Below, piece after piece: positions 1 to 8,138 of a stretch of DNA of 25,999 nt (positions are counted from its first letter, which is position 1; each line of letters opens with the position of its first letter). Source of the DNA: Nitratidesulfovibrio sp044433065 (GTDB taxonomy: Bacteria; Desulfobacterota; Desulfovibrionia; Desulfovibrionales; Desulfovibrionaceae); NCBI GenBank assembly GCA_044433065.1, contig JAWXUA010000023.1:1-25999 (forward strand), given 5' to 3'. Under the pieces are notes generated by a model. That model saw only the letters and a program-made list of their open reading frames with translations. It was not told the origin of the DNA and did not search any database. Both the position numbers and the translations under genes were made by a program.

Positions 1-24
1 CCTCCCTCTTTCCAAAACTTTCTA
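1..24 (-). repeat. dispersed G-rich repeat, copy 1 (cut by window edge)
   Basis: Read on the minus strand this stretch gives AGAAAGTTTTGG followed by AAAGAGGGAGG. Similar sequence occurs at 21928-21955 and 23694-23720 on the plus strand. The copies share an AAAGTTTTGG-like half followed by an AAAGAGGG-like half. This looks like a fragment of a REP-like intergenic repeat, but only 24 bases lie in the window. Confidence 0.4.
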
Positions 25-109
25 TTTGCGGCGTGGGTAACATTTTTTGATATCACTCTTGGCCGCATGGGAGTACAGGAAAACAGACTGCTCATTTTTT
101 TAGTCTTAC

Positions 110-137
110 TTGACGCAACATGAGTAATACTTATTCT
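110..137 (+). promoter_or_regulatory. possible sigma70 promoter of the M16 peptidase gene
   Basis: TTGACG at 110-115 and TATTCT at 132-137 are separated by 16 bases. The start codon lies 84 bases downstream, so a leader would exist; it contains a small hairpin (TAGGT/ACCTA at 141-154, AGTA loop). The -35 is good and the -10 weak. Nothing else is seen in 25-221. Confidence 0.35.
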
Positions 138-221
138 GTTTAGGTAGTAACCTAGGCTATTTTGTTGAAGACATACCCTATGCGTATTAACCTGTTTTTA
201 TTTATATTTTAAGGAGTTGTC

Positions 222-2942
222 ATGCACTCTCTACGTTGTGTAACCACCTTCTTTATCGGAGTATTCATGCTCACTACGGCCCACGCCGCACCTTCCTTTT
301 CTGCTACAAACTCTGATAACGTTACTGTGAATAGCCATACCGTTGAAAATCAAACAAATACCCCACATATCACGCGCCTCGCCAATGGCCTAACCGTCTT
401 TGTCTTGCCCGACGATCGCTTTCCATTGGCATCATTGCGCTTGTATGTTCATGCAGGCTCTACCTTTGAAACACCTGAGGAGGCAGGCATCAGCCACGTC
501 CTCGAGCATATGGTCTTCAAAGGTACAGAAAAGCGCCCAAAAGGTGCTGTAGCCCTCGACGTTGAACGTGCTGGTGGCTACCTTAACGCCGCAACCAGCT
601 TTGATTACACGGTATATTTGACCGACATGCCATCCAGCGAATGGAAGCTTGGCCTTGATGTACTGAAAGATATGGCCTTTCATCCATCGTTAGACCCAGA
701 AGAGCTTGAGTCCGAAAAAAAGGTCATCATCGCAGAACTTGAGCGCGGTGAAGACACCCCAAGCAGCCGCGTTTTCCAAGCATTACAAGGCTTAGCACTC
801 AAGGATACACCGTATAAAGCTCCCATCATCGGCTATCGTGAAAATATCAATGCCTTCACCACGGACATGATTCGCGACTACATTACCAAGCACTATCAGC
901 CGCAATCCATGTTGCTCGTAGTTGTGGGCAATGTGCACGCTGATGAAGTTCTTGCTGAAGCTGAAATGCAATTTGGCGCACTGACCAACCATCAAGCCGT
1001 GCCAGCCCTGCCGACCTTTGACATAGCAAATCTTGCCACAGGCCCAAAATTCAGCGTTCAATACGGTCCATGGAAAAAGGTCCATTTTGGCATGGCCCTT
1101 CCTGTGCCAGCCCAACAAGATTTGCAAAGCCCACAGCTTGATGTCTTGGCCCACATGTTAGCTGGCGACGGAAGCTCAAGGCTTTACAAAAAATTTAAAT
1201 ATGATCTTCAGCTCGTGGACTCCATTTCTGTGGGGAATTACAGCTTTGAACGCGCAGGCATTTTCTATATGACCGCAGTGCTCGACGCTGACAAAGTTGA
1301 GGCTTTTTGGAATGCCTTGACCCAAGAACTTGCAAGCCTACAAGGTTCTGATTTCAGCCAAGAAGAACTCAGCCGCGCCAAACTCAATCTTGAAGATGCC
1401 CTCTATACCTCCAAAGAGACTGTGGCTGGTATGGCATCCAAAGAAGGCTATTTCCAGTTCTTTAACGGTGGCCCACAAGGTGAAGTCAACTACCTTAAAG
1501 CCATTCAAGACGTGAACTCCACGCAGCTTGATGCACTTTTAAAGGCATGGATTACACCAGAAAATGTCAACGCTATGTTCCTCTTGCCTGAAGGTGTAGA
1601 AAAACCACAAGTTACTGATATTGAAGCAATTTTGGGTGCCAACTGGCCCAGTGAACATGTTCAAGATAGCAGCGACGCAAAGGCCATCAAAGCTGATGCT
1701 GACGCAAGTACTGAACAAGCCAACGTTCTCAATGGCATGGAAACCATTGACCTTGGCCATGGTCGCTCTGTCATCCTTATTCCTGATACGACCTTGCCCT
1801 ACACATCTTTGGACATGGTTTTCTCTGGCGGTAATGCTCTCTTGACCCCAGATCAACAAGGTCTGGCTGCTCTCGCGGCGCGCACCATAACCAAAGGTGC
1901 TGGCGAGCTCGACACCTTTGCCATGGCGGATTTTCAAGCTGACCACGCGGCATCTCTCAACGCTTCAGCAGGTCGCGAAACCTTCAACCTCAGCATGCGT
2001 CAACCTACGCGCTTTGATGCTGCCATGTTTGGACTTCTGCGCGATGTCATTGAAAAGCCAAGCTTTGCCGACGTAGACGTTGAACGCGAACGCAAAAGCC
2101 AAATTGCGGCCATCACCTCTCGCGAAGACCAGCCCCTCGGCCTTGCTTTCCGCCATTTAACGCCATTCCTTTTCCCTGAAAGTCCATATGGTTACTTCCA
2201 TCTCGGCCAAAAGGATGCCATAGCCAAGTTTACAACAGACAATGTGAAAGCTTTTTGGCAAAAGCAATCCCAAGAGCCTTGGGTCATGGCTGTTGCAGGA
2301 GATTTTGACCGTGAGGCAGTCCTTGCATTTGCCAAGTCCTTGCCTCTCCCAACGGCCACAGCTCCCAAGGTTGACGCGCCAACTTGGACCAAAGAAACGG
2401 CTCTTGATTTGACTCTTGCAGACCGCAATCAAGCCCATATCCTCATGGTCTTCCCTACAGTGGGTGCGCAGCATGAAGATGTGCCAGCCCTTGACCTACT
2501 CCAAGCCATGCTTGCAGGTCAAAGCGGTTTGCTTTTCCGCGACTTGCGCGACAATCAAGGCCTCGGATACACGGTCACAGCCTTCAATTGGCAAACGTCC
2601 AAGGCTGGTTTCCTTGCCTTTTATATTGGTACGGATCCATCCAAGATTGACCAATCCATTGCTGGCTTCCGTTCCGTCATTGCTGATTTGCACGCCAAAC
2701 CTCTCGACAATGAAGAGCTTGTCCGTGGCAAAAATCAGCTCAAGGGCGATTATTACCGTGAGCACCAACGCCTCGGAAACCGTAGTAGTGAAGCCGCTGT
2801 ACTCCACTCCCAAGGCTATCCGCTGGACATGAATATTGCCAACCTTGCCAAGGCTGAAGCCCTTACACCTGAAGAAATTCAAGCTATTGCGCAGCAGTAC
2901 TTGCAACCTGAAGGTGCATATCTGGTCAAAGTTTTGCCGTAG
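222..2942 (+). CDS. exported M16-family zinc metallopeptidase (pitrilysin/PqqL-like), two-domain
   Basis: The product has 906 residues. A signal peptide is visible (hydrophobic stretch at 9-20, likely cleavage after AHA at about 22), so it acts in the periplasm or is bound to the envelope. The inverted zinc motif HVLEH is at 92-96 (H92, E95, H96), and the third ligand E172 lies 76 residues after H96, the classic M16 spacing. The second half (about 500-906) repeats the fold without a zinc motif but keeps a FRDLRDNQGLGYTV-type segment that helps bind substrate. This N-active/C-inactive layout at about 900 residues fits M16 enzymes that clear peptides in the periplasm. The start has AAGGAG at 211-216, five bases before ATG. 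It stands alone, with a terminator after it. The substrate is unknown. Confidence 0.93.
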   Translation: MHSLRCVTTFFIGVFMLTTAHAAPSFSATNSDNVTVNSHTVENQTNTPHITRLANGLTVFVLPDDRFPLASLRLYVHAGSTFETPEEAGISHVLEHMVFKGTEKRPKGAVALDVERAGGYLNAATSFDYTVYLTDMPSSEWKLGLDVLKDMAFHPSLDPEELESEKKVIIAELERGEDTPSSRVFQALQGLALKDTPYKAPIIGYRENINAFTTDMIRDYITKHYQPQSMLLVVVGNVHADEVLAEAEMQFGALTNHQAVPALPTFDIANLATGPKFSVQYGPWKKVHFGMALPVPAQQDLQSPQLDVLAHMLAGDGSSRLYKKFKYDLQLVDSISVGNYSFERAGIFYMTAVLDADKVEAFWNALTQELASLQGSDFSQEELSRAKLNLEDALYTSKETVAGMASKEGYFQFFNGGPQGEVNYLKAIQDVNSTQLDALLKAWITPENVNAMFLLPEGVEKPQVTDIEAILGANWPSEHVQDSSDAKAIKADADASTEQANVLNGMETIDLGHGRSVILIPDTTLPYTSLDMVFSGGNALLTPDQQGLAALAARTITKGAGELDTFAMADFQADHAASLNASAGRETFNLSMRQPTRFDAAMFGLLRDVIEKPSFADVDVERERKSQIAAITSREDQPLGLAFRHLTPFLFPESPYGYFHLGQKDAIAKFTTDNVKAFWQKQSQEPWVMAVAGDFDREAVLAFAKSLPLPTATAPKVDAPTWTKETALDLTLADRNQAHILMVFPTVGAQHEDVPALDLLQAMLAGQSGLLFRDLRDNQGLGYTVTAFNWQTSKAGFLAFYIGTDPSKIDQSIAGFRSVIADLHAKPLDNEELVRGKNQLKGDYYREHQRLGNRSSEAAVLHSQGYPLDMNIANLAKAEALTPEEIQAIAQQYLQPEGAYLVKVLP

Positions 2943-2973
2943 GCCCCAAAAAGCACAAAAACAACGTCCATTC

Positions 2974-3006
2974 AAGCCCTCATTGCACTAGCATTGAGGG
3001 CTTTTT
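2974..3006 (+). terminator. intrinsic terminator after the M16 peptidase gene
   Basis: A 9-bp perfect stem (AAGCCCTCA at 2974-2982, TGAGGGCTT at 2995-3003) with a 12-base loop runs into a T tract at 3002-3006. It begins 31 bases past the stop codon. Confidence 0.85.
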
Positions 3007-3188
3007 CATGCCCAAGCACCCTAGTCCACCCACTACTTAAGACTTTCCTTTTGCAAAAAAACACGCTATACAAAGCAGTTGCAGTATGTGCATATGCTTT
3101 TTTTCGTGCCACACGCAAAAGTAATATAAAGCCCTCTGCACATCAATTTCTATTAAATCATTTGAAATACCACCTATTTGGAGCATAT

Positions 3189-4289
3189 ATGGCACTTAGC
3201 ATCGGCATCGTCGGCCTCCCTAACGTCGGCAAATCCACCTTGTTCAACGCCTTGACCAAAGCGCAAAATGCAGAATCTGCAAACTACCCTTTCTGCACCA
3301 TTGAACCCAACAAAGCCACCGTGCCTGTGCCTGATAAGCGCATGAAAGCCTTGGAAGAAATCGTCAATCCACAGCGCGTTTTGCATGCCACTGTGGACTT
3401 CATTGACATTGCTGGCCTTGTACGTGGCGCAAGCAAGGGCGAAGGTCTTGGCAACCAATTCCTCGCCAATATCCGCGAATGTGCGGCTGTTCTTGAAGTT
3501 GTACGTTGCTTTGAAGACGAAAACATCACCCACGTTGATGGCTCAGTGGACCCTATCCGTGACATTGAAACCATTGAAACGGAACTTCTTTTGGCAGACA
3601 TTCAAAGCGCAGAAAAGCGTTTTGAGCGCATGACCAAAATGGGTAAAAATGACAAGGAAATGAAAGCTGGTGCTGAAGAAGTTGGCCGTCTGCTTGCGCA
3701 TATGAACGAAGGCCAGCCAGCTGCCACCTTCCAAGGCAAGGACAACGATGCCTTCCAATTGGCTTGGCGTGAAATGGGCCTTTTGAGCAGCAAAAAAGTC
3801 ATTTATTGTGCCAATGTCGATGAAGATGGCATTGCAGAAGACAATGAACACGTCAACAAAGTACGTGCTCTTGCTCAATCTCGCGGTGCTGAATTTGTTA
3901 AAATTTGCGGTAAGATTGAAGAAGAATTGCAAGGCTTGTCCGATGAAGAGCAATCCGAAATGTTGTCTTCCTACGGCATTGATGAAAGCGGCCTTGTTTC
4001 CATCATCCGCACGGGCTACAACACTCTTGGCCTTGCAAGCTATTTCACCGCTGGTGTAAAAGAAGTACGCGCATGGACCATTGAAAAAGGTTGGCGCGCT
4101 CCGCAAGGTGCTGGCGTTATCCACACGGACTTTGAACGCGGCTTCATCCGTGCTGAAGTCATTGCCTACGACGATTACATTAAGTACCGCTCCGAATCCG
4201 CATGCCGTTCCGCTGGTGTCCTTCGTGTTGAAGGTAAGGAATACGTCATGCAAGACGGTGACGTGGTTCACTTCTTGTTCAACGTTTAA
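3189..4289 (+). CDS. ychF: redox-regulated ATPase YchF (OLA1 family)
   Basis: The product has 366 residues, close to the 363 of E. coli YchF. It is a cytoplasmic P-loop protein of the Obg/TRAFAC class that prefers ATP over GTP and binds ribosomes. The Walker A loop GLPNVGKS is at 9-16, DIAG (G3) at 73-76, and NVDE at 209-212 replaces the usual NKxD, the family hallmark behind the ATP preference. A coiled-coil segment follows at about 130-175, and a C-terminal TGS domain covers about 283-366. The frame is open upstream to 2994, but that extension overlaps the previous terminator and has no family similarity. ATG 3189 has GGAG at 3180-3183 and gives the canonical MALSIGIVG start. The gene is a single unit with a terminator on each side. 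Confidence 0.96.
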   Translation: MALSIGIVGLPNVGKSTLFNALTKAQNAESANYPFCTIEPNKATVPVPDKRMKALEEIVNPQRVLHATVDFIDIAGLVRGASKGEGLGNQFLANIRECAAVLEVVRCFEDENITHVDGSVDPIRDIETIETELLLADIQSAEKRFERMTKMGKNDKEMKAGAEEVGRLLAHMNEGQPAATFQGKDNDAFQLAWREMGLLSSKKVIYCANVDEDGIAEDNEHVNKVRALAQSRGAEFVKICGKIEEELQGLSDEEQSEMLSSYGIDESGLVSIIRTGYNTLGLASYFTAGVKEVRAWTIEKGWRAPQGAGVIHTDFERGFIRAEVIAYDDYIKYRSESACRSAGVLRVEGKEYVMQDGDVVHFLFNV

Positions 4290-4312
4290 GATATTTTCCT
4301 GATCCTAAAAGG

Positions 4313-4347
4313 AGCCACCCTTGTTTTAAAACTTGGGTGGCTTTTTT
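4313..4347 (+). terminator. intrinsic terminator of ychF
   Basis: AGCCACCC at 4313-4320 pairs with GGGTGGCT at 4335-4342. The loop contains a second small palindrome (GTTTTAAAAC). A T run follows at 4342-4347. Confidence 0.85.
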
Positions 4348-4674
4348 ATTTATATCCCTCCCAAATCCCACCAAAGGAAACGCTTCCTCACTCCATATTC
4401 ATTGACTAAACGCTCAATATTTTTACCAATAATTCTAAAAAAAATACTCATTCTGGCACAAAATCCTACCACTATGACTAGCCTTTTTGCCATATTCTCG
4501 CTAGAGTCTCACTGTACATGATGCAAGGAGCGGTGCAAAAAAAACGCCTAACCTTGAGTCATGACCATATGCTTAAATCAAATGACAATGGCGACCAAAA
4601 TATAAACGTCGCAATTCTATTTTCACCTATACGGCTTTGCATATCAAGCAGTGCCACAAACAAGGAGTAGCATT
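4348..4674. other. gene-free stretch before gcvH
   Basis: This AT-rich region has no credible gene. TATAAA at 4601-4606 could be a -10 element for gcvH, but no good -35 sits at the right distance (ATGACA at 4582-4587 is only 13 bases away). I looked for the tandem aptamer core of a glycine riboswitch and did not find it. A gcvH promoter must lie here but cannot be placed with confidence. Confidence 0.4.
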
Positions 4675-5058
4675 ATGAGTACCCCAGCAGATCTTCTCTA
4701 TAGCAAAAGTCACGAATGGGTTCGCATCGAAGGCGACGAAGCTGTCATGGGCATTAGCCACTTTGCACAAGAACAGCTTGGCGATATCACCTTTGTTGAC
4801 CTTCCAGCTGTTGGCGACGAAATGACCGCTGGTGGCGAACTTGGTGCTGTTGAGTCTGTGAAGGCCGCTAGCGAATTGTACAGCCCTGTTTCTGGTGAAA
4901 TCATTGCTGTTAACGAAGAACTTGACGCCGCACCTGAGCTCGTCAACCAAACACCATACACTGATGGTTGGATGGTTCGCATTAAGCTTGCTGCTACACC
5001 TGAAGGCTTGCTTGACGCTGCTGCTTACGAAGAGCACGCTGCTAGCGAAGCCCATTAA
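4675..5058 (+). CDS. gcvH: glycine cleavage system H protein (lipoyl carrier)
   Basis: The 127-residue product carries the aminomethyl group on a swinging lipoyl arm between the P, T and L proteins. The lipoylation motif ESVKAASE is present with K63 as the modified lysine. The family segments SHEWVRIEG near 12-20 and GDITFVDLP at 36-44 are intact, and the length is normal. The start is ATG 4675 with AAGGAG at 4662-4667. The frame is open eight codons further upstream, but nothing supports a longer protein. It is the first gene of the glycine block, yet a hairpin and a long palindrome separate it from gcvPA, so it may be transcribed or dosed separately. Confidence 0.97.
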   Translation: MSTPADLLYSKSHEWVRIEGDEAVMGISHFAQEQLGDITFVDLPAVGDEMTAGGELGAVESVKAASELYSPVSGEIIAVNEELDAAPELVNQTPYTDGWMVRIKLAATPEGLLDAAAYEEHAASEAH

Positions 5059-5068
5059 TTGCATATCG

Positions 5069-5097
5069 CGTGCCTTACTCTAGTAAAGTGAGGCACG
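5069..5097 (+). terminator. hairpin after gcvH, partial terminator or processing site
   Basis: An 11-bp stem with one G-T pair (CGTGCCTTACT at 5069-5079, AGTGAGGCACG at 5087-5097) has a 7-base loop. It begins 11 bases after the gcvH stop. No T tract follows directly (the nearest is TTTTT about 12 bases on), so it may stabilise the gcvH message or end transcription only in part. Confidence 0.5.
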
Positions 5098-5150
5098 TAT
5101 CCATTCTGTTTTTAGCATCATCATAATAAAGTAGCGTGCGCGCTCAGTTG

Positions 5151-5299
5151 TAGGATATGTTTGCAAACTCGATTATTTTGCTTTTCTGGCGAGGCGGACG
5201 AAGTGTTTTATGAAGGGCACGTATATAGACATACGAAACCGTAGTAAAATACGAGTCCAACAAAACCAGAAAGCAAAAAAGCAGTTTAGACATACCCTA
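5151..5299 (+). promoter_or_regulatory. 149-base imperfect palindrome / rod-like RNA in the gcvPA leader
   Basis: Nested complementary arms can be paired by eye across the whole stretch. From the outside in they are: TAGGATATGT (5151-5160) with ACATACCCTA (5290-5299), 9 of 10 pairs; AAACT (5165-5169) with AGTTT (5283-5287); TTTTGCTTTTCTGG (5176-5189) with CCAGAAAGCAAAA (5266-5278), 13 pairs and one bulge; GGAC (5196-5199) with GTCC (5255-5258); GTGTTTTA (5203-5210) with TAAAATAC (5245-5252), one wobble; and CGTAT (5220-5224) with ATACG (5231-5235) capping a 6-base loop. It ends 65 bases before the gcvPA start. No known riboswitch core was recognised. It could be a cis-acting RNA, a small RNA, or a degenerate palindromic mobile element. 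Confidence 0.55.
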
Positions 5300-5364
5300 G
5301 GGCCTTCACGCTTTGAACATTGTGCACACAAAGGCACAATAGACCAAGGACCAAGGAGACAACA

Positions 5365-6696
5365 ATGCCTTTTATTCCGCACTCTCCTGAAGAAGTGCAG
5401 GCTATGCTGGACCTTATTGGCGTCAAAAGCATTGAAGGCCTGTTCGACGATATTCCAGAAAACATGCGTCCAAAACATTTCGACTTGCCTACAGGGCTTA
5501 GCGAAATGGATGTTTGCAAGCGCATTGAAGACGCTGCATCACGCAACCGCACTGATGTTGTGAGCTTCCTTGGTGGCGGTTTCTACGACCACCACATCCC
5601 AACGCCTGTAGACGCGCTTTCCTCTCGTGGTGAATTTGCCACAGCCTATACGCCATACCAGCCAGAGTCTGCACAAGGCACCTTGCAAGCTATTTTCGAG
5701 TATCAAAGCTCCGTTTGCCGACTGCTCGACATGGATTATTCTAACGCATCTGTTTATGATGGTGGCACCGCAATTTTCGAAGCCATGATGATGGCTGTTC
5801 GTGCCACAAAGCGCCGTAAAATTATTATTGACGAAGCATTAAGCCCAATCTACCGCACCATGCTCGACTCTTACGCCATTAACTTGGACGTGAAGCTCGT
5901 GACTGTGCCACACGCTGGTGGCCAATCAGATGTAGAAGCCTTAAAGGCCGCCATCGACACCACATGCGCTGCTGTCATTGTGCAAAATCCTAATTTCTTT
6001 GGTGCCATTGCAGACTATACCGAACTCTTCTTGCATGCCAAGAGCCAAAAAGCCCTTGGGGTTATTTCCGTGTATCCTGTCATGCAGTCTGTTGTGAAGA
6101 GTGCTGGCGAGATGGGCGCAGACATTGCTGTTGCTGATGGTCAATCCATTGGTCAGCCGCTTGGTTTCGGTGGCCCATACCTTGGCATCATGGCATGCAC
6201 CAAGCCACTTATCCGCCAAATCCCAGGCCGTATTGTAGGCCGCACCACGGACGTTGACGGTAAAATTGGCTATGTTTTGACATTGCAAGCTCGTGAGCAA
6301 CATATCCGCCGTAATAAAGCGACGTCTAATATCTGCTCCAACCAAGCCCTCTGTGCTTTGCGGACCCTCATCCACCTGTGCACTCTTGGCCCTGTTGGCT
6401 TAAGGCGTACAGCTGAATTGTCCATGGAGCGTGCCCATTATGCCGCTGAAAGATTAACGGCTTTGGAAGGCGTAAGCCTTTTGTCTGACGCGCCTTTTGG
6501 CAATGAATTTGCTATTAAACTTCCTTGCTCTGCCTTTGACGTTGTGGACAAACTTACGTCTCGAGGCTATGTGCCAGGCTTCCCTGCTGGGCGTTATTAC
6601 AAGGACATGGATGATGTGCTTATTGTGGCTTGCACAGAAAAGCACTCTTTTGAACAGGTTGGTATTCTGGCCGAAATGCTCGGAGGTATCCTGTGA
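5365..6696 (+). CDS. gcvPA: glycine dehydrogenase (decarboxylating) subunit 1, P-protein alpha
   Basis: The 443-residue product is the N-terminal half of the split P-protein, which pairs with GcvPB to decarboxylate glycine and load the aminomethyl group onto GcvH. Family features are the N-terminal segment IPHSPEEVQAML, the conserved block around FLGGGFYDHHIPT (about residues 70-82), AYTPYQPE (near 94-101), and a C-terminal region rich in conserved Gly and Arg. The length matches the usual 440-450. ATG 5365 is chosen because AAGGAG sits at 5353-5358; the frame is open 15 codons upstream without support. Its TGA overlaps the GTG start of gcvPB (GTGA), so the two subunits are translationally coupled, which suits a 1:1 complex. 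A structured leader precedes it. Confidence 0.96.
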   Translation: MPFIPHSPEEVQAMLDLIGVKSIEGLFDDIPENMRPKHFDLPTGLSEMDVCKRIEDAASRNRTDVVSFLGGGFYDHHIPTPVDALSSRGEFATAYTPYQPESAQGTLQAIFEYQSSVCRLLDMDYSNASVYDGGTAIFEAMMMAVRATKRRKIIIDEALSPIYRTMLDSYAINLDVKLVTVPHAGGQSDVEALKAAIDTTCAAVIVQNPNFFGAIADYTELFLHAKSQKALGVISVYPVMQSVVKSAGEMGADIAVADGQSIGQPLGFGGPYLGIMACTKPLIRQIPGRIVGRTTDVDGKIGYVLTLQAREQHIRRNKATSNICSNQALCALRTLIHLCTLGPVGLRRTAELSMERAHYAAERLTALEGVSLLSDAPFGNEFAIKLPCSAFDVVDKLTSRGYVPGFPAGRYYKDMDDVLIVACTEKHSFEQVGILAEMLGGIL

Positions 6697-8138
6697 AAAC
6701 TGTTTTCGCAAAATCAGTAGCTGGCCGCAGTGCAAGCTTGCCTAGTGCCCCAAAGAAGACGGCATCGGATTTTATTCCTGAAGGCCTTCTCCGCAAGTCA
6801 CCCTTGCGCTTGCCTGAACTTTCTGAGCTTGACGTGGTGCGCCACTTCACGAAACTGTCGCACTTGAACTACAGCGTTGATGGTAACTTCTATCCGCTTG
6901 GTTCGTGCACCATGAAATATAACCCTAAATTCATGGAGCAAGTCGCGTCCTTGCCAGGCTTCACACGCTTGCACCCTCTCATGGCACAGCTCAAAGGCGC
7001 AGGTCACTATACCCAAGGTGCCCTTGAAGTCATGTGGGATATGGAGCATTTACTCAGTGAAATCAATGGCATGGCTGCTTTTACCTTGCACCCTATGGCT
7101 GGTGCACACGGTGAATTGACAGGCGTTATGCTCATTGCAGCCTATCACCGTGACAAGGGCAATAAGAAAACTAAGATTATTTGCCCAGATGCAGCTCACG
7201 GTACAAACCCAGCTTCTGCGGCTCTTGCTGGCTATGAAGTTATCAGCATCGAATCCAAAGATGGTATTGTGGACCCAGAAGCCCTTGATGCTGTACTTGA
7301 TGATGATGTTGCAGCTCTCATGATGACATGCCCTAATACCTTGGGTTTGTTTGAAAAGCACCTGCCAAAGATTGTAGAAAAACTGCGCGCTGTGGATGCT
7401 TTGCTCTACTACGACGGTGCAAACCTCAATGCTATCATGGGCAAGATGCGCGTTGGCGACGTTGGTTTTGACGTTGTTCACCTCAACTTGCACAAGACCT
7501 TTGGCACGCCGCATGGCGGTGGTGGCCCAGGTTGTGGACCTGTTGGTGTCAGCGAACGCCTTGTGCCATTCTTGCCTATTTCACGCGTGGAAAAGGCTCG
7601 TGACGGCAGCTTCTTCCTTGACTATGACCGACCAAAAACCATTGGCTACGTGGCTCCATTCTACGGCAACTTTGGTGTTATGCTGAAGGCTTATGCTTAT
7701 ATCTTGCGCCTTGGTGCTGAAGGCCTTAGCCGTGCATCGGAGTACGCTGTACTCAACGCAAACTACTTGCGCAAGAAGCTGGAAGCCTACTTTGACATTC
7801 CATACAACCGCATTTGCATGCACGAATTTGTTGCATCAGCCACAACTACGGCTGAACAGCATGTGCGCGCACTGGATATTGCCAAGGGCCTTCTTGATAA
7901 AGGTTACCACGCACCAACCATCTACTTCCCTCTTATTGTTAAGGAATGCATGATGTTTGAGCCAACGGAAACCGAAAGCAAGGACACCTTGGACCAATTT
8001 AGTGCTGACTTAGCAGATATCATGGCCATGGCTGTAAGCAATCCTCAAGCGCTCCATGATGCACCTGTCACAACACCAGTGCGTCGCCTTGATGAAACCA
8101 CTGCCGCGCGGAGTATGGTACTCACTGATGATATATGA
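6693..8138 (+). CDS. gcvPB: glycine dehydrogenase (decarboxylating) subunit 2, P-protein beta
   Basis: The 481-residue product is the PLP-binding half of the P-protein. The PLP lysine is K268 in LNLHKTFGTPHGGGGPG. Upstream are FYPLGSCTMKYNP (66-78) and the HPMAGAHGE segment (133-141), both typical of the family. The start is GTG at 6693, sharing bases with the gcvPA stop, with GGAGG at 6682-6686 inside the end of gcvPA. The gene overlaps lpd by 11 bases at its 3' end. The tail after about residue 450 is polar and poorly conserved. With GcvPA it releases or fixes CO2 at glycine C1, so direction depends on the host pathway. Confidence 0.97.
   Translation: MKTVFAKSVAGRSASLPSAPKKTASDFIPEGLLRKSPLRLPELSELDVVRHFTKLSHLNYSVDGNFYPLGSCTMKYNPKFMEQVASLPGFTRLHPLMAQLKGAGHYTQGALEVMWDMEHLLSEINGMAAFTLHPMAGAHGELTGVMLIAAYHRDKGNKKTKIICPDAAHGTNPASAALAGYEVISIESKDGIVDPEALDAVLDDDVAALMMTCPNTLGLFEKHLPKIVEKLRAVDALLYYDGANLNAIMGKMRVGDVGFDVVHLNLHKTFGTPHGGGGPGCGPVGVSERLVPFLPISRVEKARDGSFFLDYDRPKTIGYVAPFYGNFGVMLKAYAYILRLGAEGLSRASEYAVLNANYLRKKLEAYFDIPYNRICMHEFVASATTTAEQHVRALDIAKGLLDKGYHAPTIYFPLIVKECMMFEPTETESKDTLDQFSADLADIMAMAVSNPQALHDAPVTTPVRRLDETTAARSMVLTDDI

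Noticed and set aside
2994..3188. In-frame upstream extension of ychF by 65 codons
   Set aside because: It overlaps the terminator of the previous gene, has no ribosome binding site, and YchF proteins start at the MALSIGIVG-like segment.
3543..4271. 242-codon antisense open frame opposite ychF
   Set aside because: The plus strand encodes a complete, well conserved YchF; the antisense product is phenylalanine-rich and resembles nothing.
5151..5299. Integron attC site
   Set aside because: The palindrome has attC-like length, but its ends do not show the GTTRRRY/RYYYAAC core sites and no integrase or cassette is nearby.
4348..5364. Glycine riboswitch before gcvH or gcvPA
   Set aside because: No tandem aptamer core was found by eye in either gap; the structure before gcvPA has a different shape.
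5210..5364. Small coding frame in the gcvPA leader
   Set aside because: No ribosome binding site, no recognisable protein, and the sequence is better explained by base pairing.
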